From Pedosphaera sp. (lineage in GTDB: Bacteria; Verrucomicrobiota; Verrucomicrobiia; Limisphaerales; Pedosphaeraceae): a stretch of DNA of 5,934 nt. Below are positions 5,409 to 5,934 of this stretch, piece after piece. Where the stretch lies: assembly GCA_028293465.1 (NCBI GenBank), contig JAQGOT010000367.1, positions 1 to 5,934 of the forward strand. The letters are read 5' to 3'. The notes under the pieces were generated by a model. That model did not search any database and was not told where the DNA came from. It saw only the letters and a program-made list of their open reading frames with translations. The position numbers and the translations under genes are program-made. Each line of letters opens with the position of its first letter. Position 1 is the stretch's first letter.

Positions 5409-5934
5409 TTAGTTTCGAGGAAACAGCTTCGACTTGATCACCCCGGCCTTGGCCAGGCGGAAAATCAGGGAGGTGGAGAGACAGCCGAACCCATACTTGA
5501 TGCTGCGTTGCAGATTGATCGAGGAGGCTTCAGCAAAATACTTGGTCGGACAACTCACTTCCGCGATGGTGAACCCATGCCAGAAAATTTGCGCCAGCAT
5601 CTGGTTGTCAAAGACGAAATCATCCGAGTTGTCCGCCAGCGACAGTCGTTCCAAAATCTCCCGCGAGAAGGCCCGGTATCCAGTATGGTATTCGGAAAGT
5701 TTGGCGCCCAAAAACAGGTTCTCGGCGGCGGTCAGGAACCGGTTGGCAACATATTTCCACGACGGCATGCCCCCTTTCAATGCGTACCCGCCCAGAATCC
5801 GGCTGCCAAGCACGCAGGGATACAGACCATTGCCGATGATCGAAACCATCGCCGGAATAAGCTTCGGCGTGTATTGGTAATCAGGGTGGATCATGATGAT
5901 GATATCCCCGCCTGCCTCCAGCGCCAACCGATAG
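5409..5934 (-). CDS. Family 2 glycosyltransferase (C-terminal part, 5' end missing)
   Basis: This is the C-terminal 174 residues of a GT-A fold, family-2 glycosyltransferase of the DPM1/polyprenyl-phosphate type, which would transfer a sugar from a nucleotide donor, probably at the cytoplasmic face of the membrane. The visible part opens YRLALEAGGDIIIMIHPDYQYTP; HPDYQ holds the acidic metal/nucleotide-binding motif (D18 of the visible part). It continues with GSRILGGYALKGGMPSWK (from 43), SEYHTGYRAFSREIL (from 81), the acceptor-side DDFVFDNQML (from 104) and an ending YGFGCLSTSLIFRLAKAGVIKSKLF, all usual for this group. The nucleotide-binding N-terminus lies beyond the window. The apparent TTG start at 5927 is only a result of the cut; the frame stays open to the edge. 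There is no hydrophobic C-terminal tail of the kind that anchors some members. It lies upstream of, and on the same strand as, the amidase, separated by 244 bp that contain the candidate palindrome and promoter. Donor and acceptor cannot be told from this fragment. Confidence 0.9.
   Translation of the reverse strand, partial: YRLALEAGGDIIIMIHPDYQYTPKLIPAMVSIIGNGLYPCVLGSRILGGYALKGGMPSWKYVANRFLTAAENLFLGAKLSEYHTGYRAFSREILERLSLADNSDDFVFDNQMLAQIFWHGFTIAEVSCPTKYFAEASSINLQRSIKYGFGCLSTSLIFRLAKAGVIKSKLFPRN

Overview
The window looks like chromosomal DNA from a moderately GC-rich Gram-negative-type bacterium, most likely of the Verrucomicrobiota (Pedosphaera/Limisphaerales-like). This is an inference from protein style: the large secreted protein combines cadherin/Ig-like repeats with a C-terminal module reading 'LQWNSVPGKTYRVVYLD...RFYRVQL', an ending I associate with exported proteins of that phylum. 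No rRNA or other direct taxonomic marker is present. I see no mobile element, CRISPR array, tRNA or phage gene.

Left part (plus strand, 2-2012): the 3' part of an ABC-transporter ATPase and, one base after its stop, a complete MacB/FtsX-type permease. Together they form a MacB/LolCDE-like system with the ATPase and permease on separate polypeptides. Such systems use ATP hydrolysis to drive movement of the periplasmic domain rather than classical transmembrane import. A possible terminator follows the permease.

Middle (2070-2440): ribosomal protein S20 (rpsT) as a single-gene unit, with a consensus -35 box upstream and a convincing intrinsic terminator downstream.

Right part (minus strand, 2489-5934): a large exported zinc amidase of the Amidase_2/PGRP type (891 aa) and, upstream of it, the 3' part of a family-2 glycosyltransferase that runs off the window. 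The amidase carries a signal peptide, catalytic domain, Fn3 domain, three cadherin/Ig-like repeats and the C-terminal module. The first repeat is split by an insert of about 200 residues that resembles a carbohydrate-binding beta-sandwich. The amidase gene has its own plausible promoter, preceded by a perfect 19-bp palindrome and followed by a leader of about 140 nt with some potential for structure.

The amidase converges on rpsT, so the 96-bp gap at 2393-2488 is a tail-to-tail junction. The three units (transport, translation, cell-envelope hydrolysis and glycosylation) show no obvious shared pathway. The amidase and the glycosyltransferase could both act on the cell envelope or extracellular glycans. 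The most notable items are the nested-domain architecture of the amidase and its palindrome-plus-promoter region. I found no clear evidence of a wholly new defence or mobile system.
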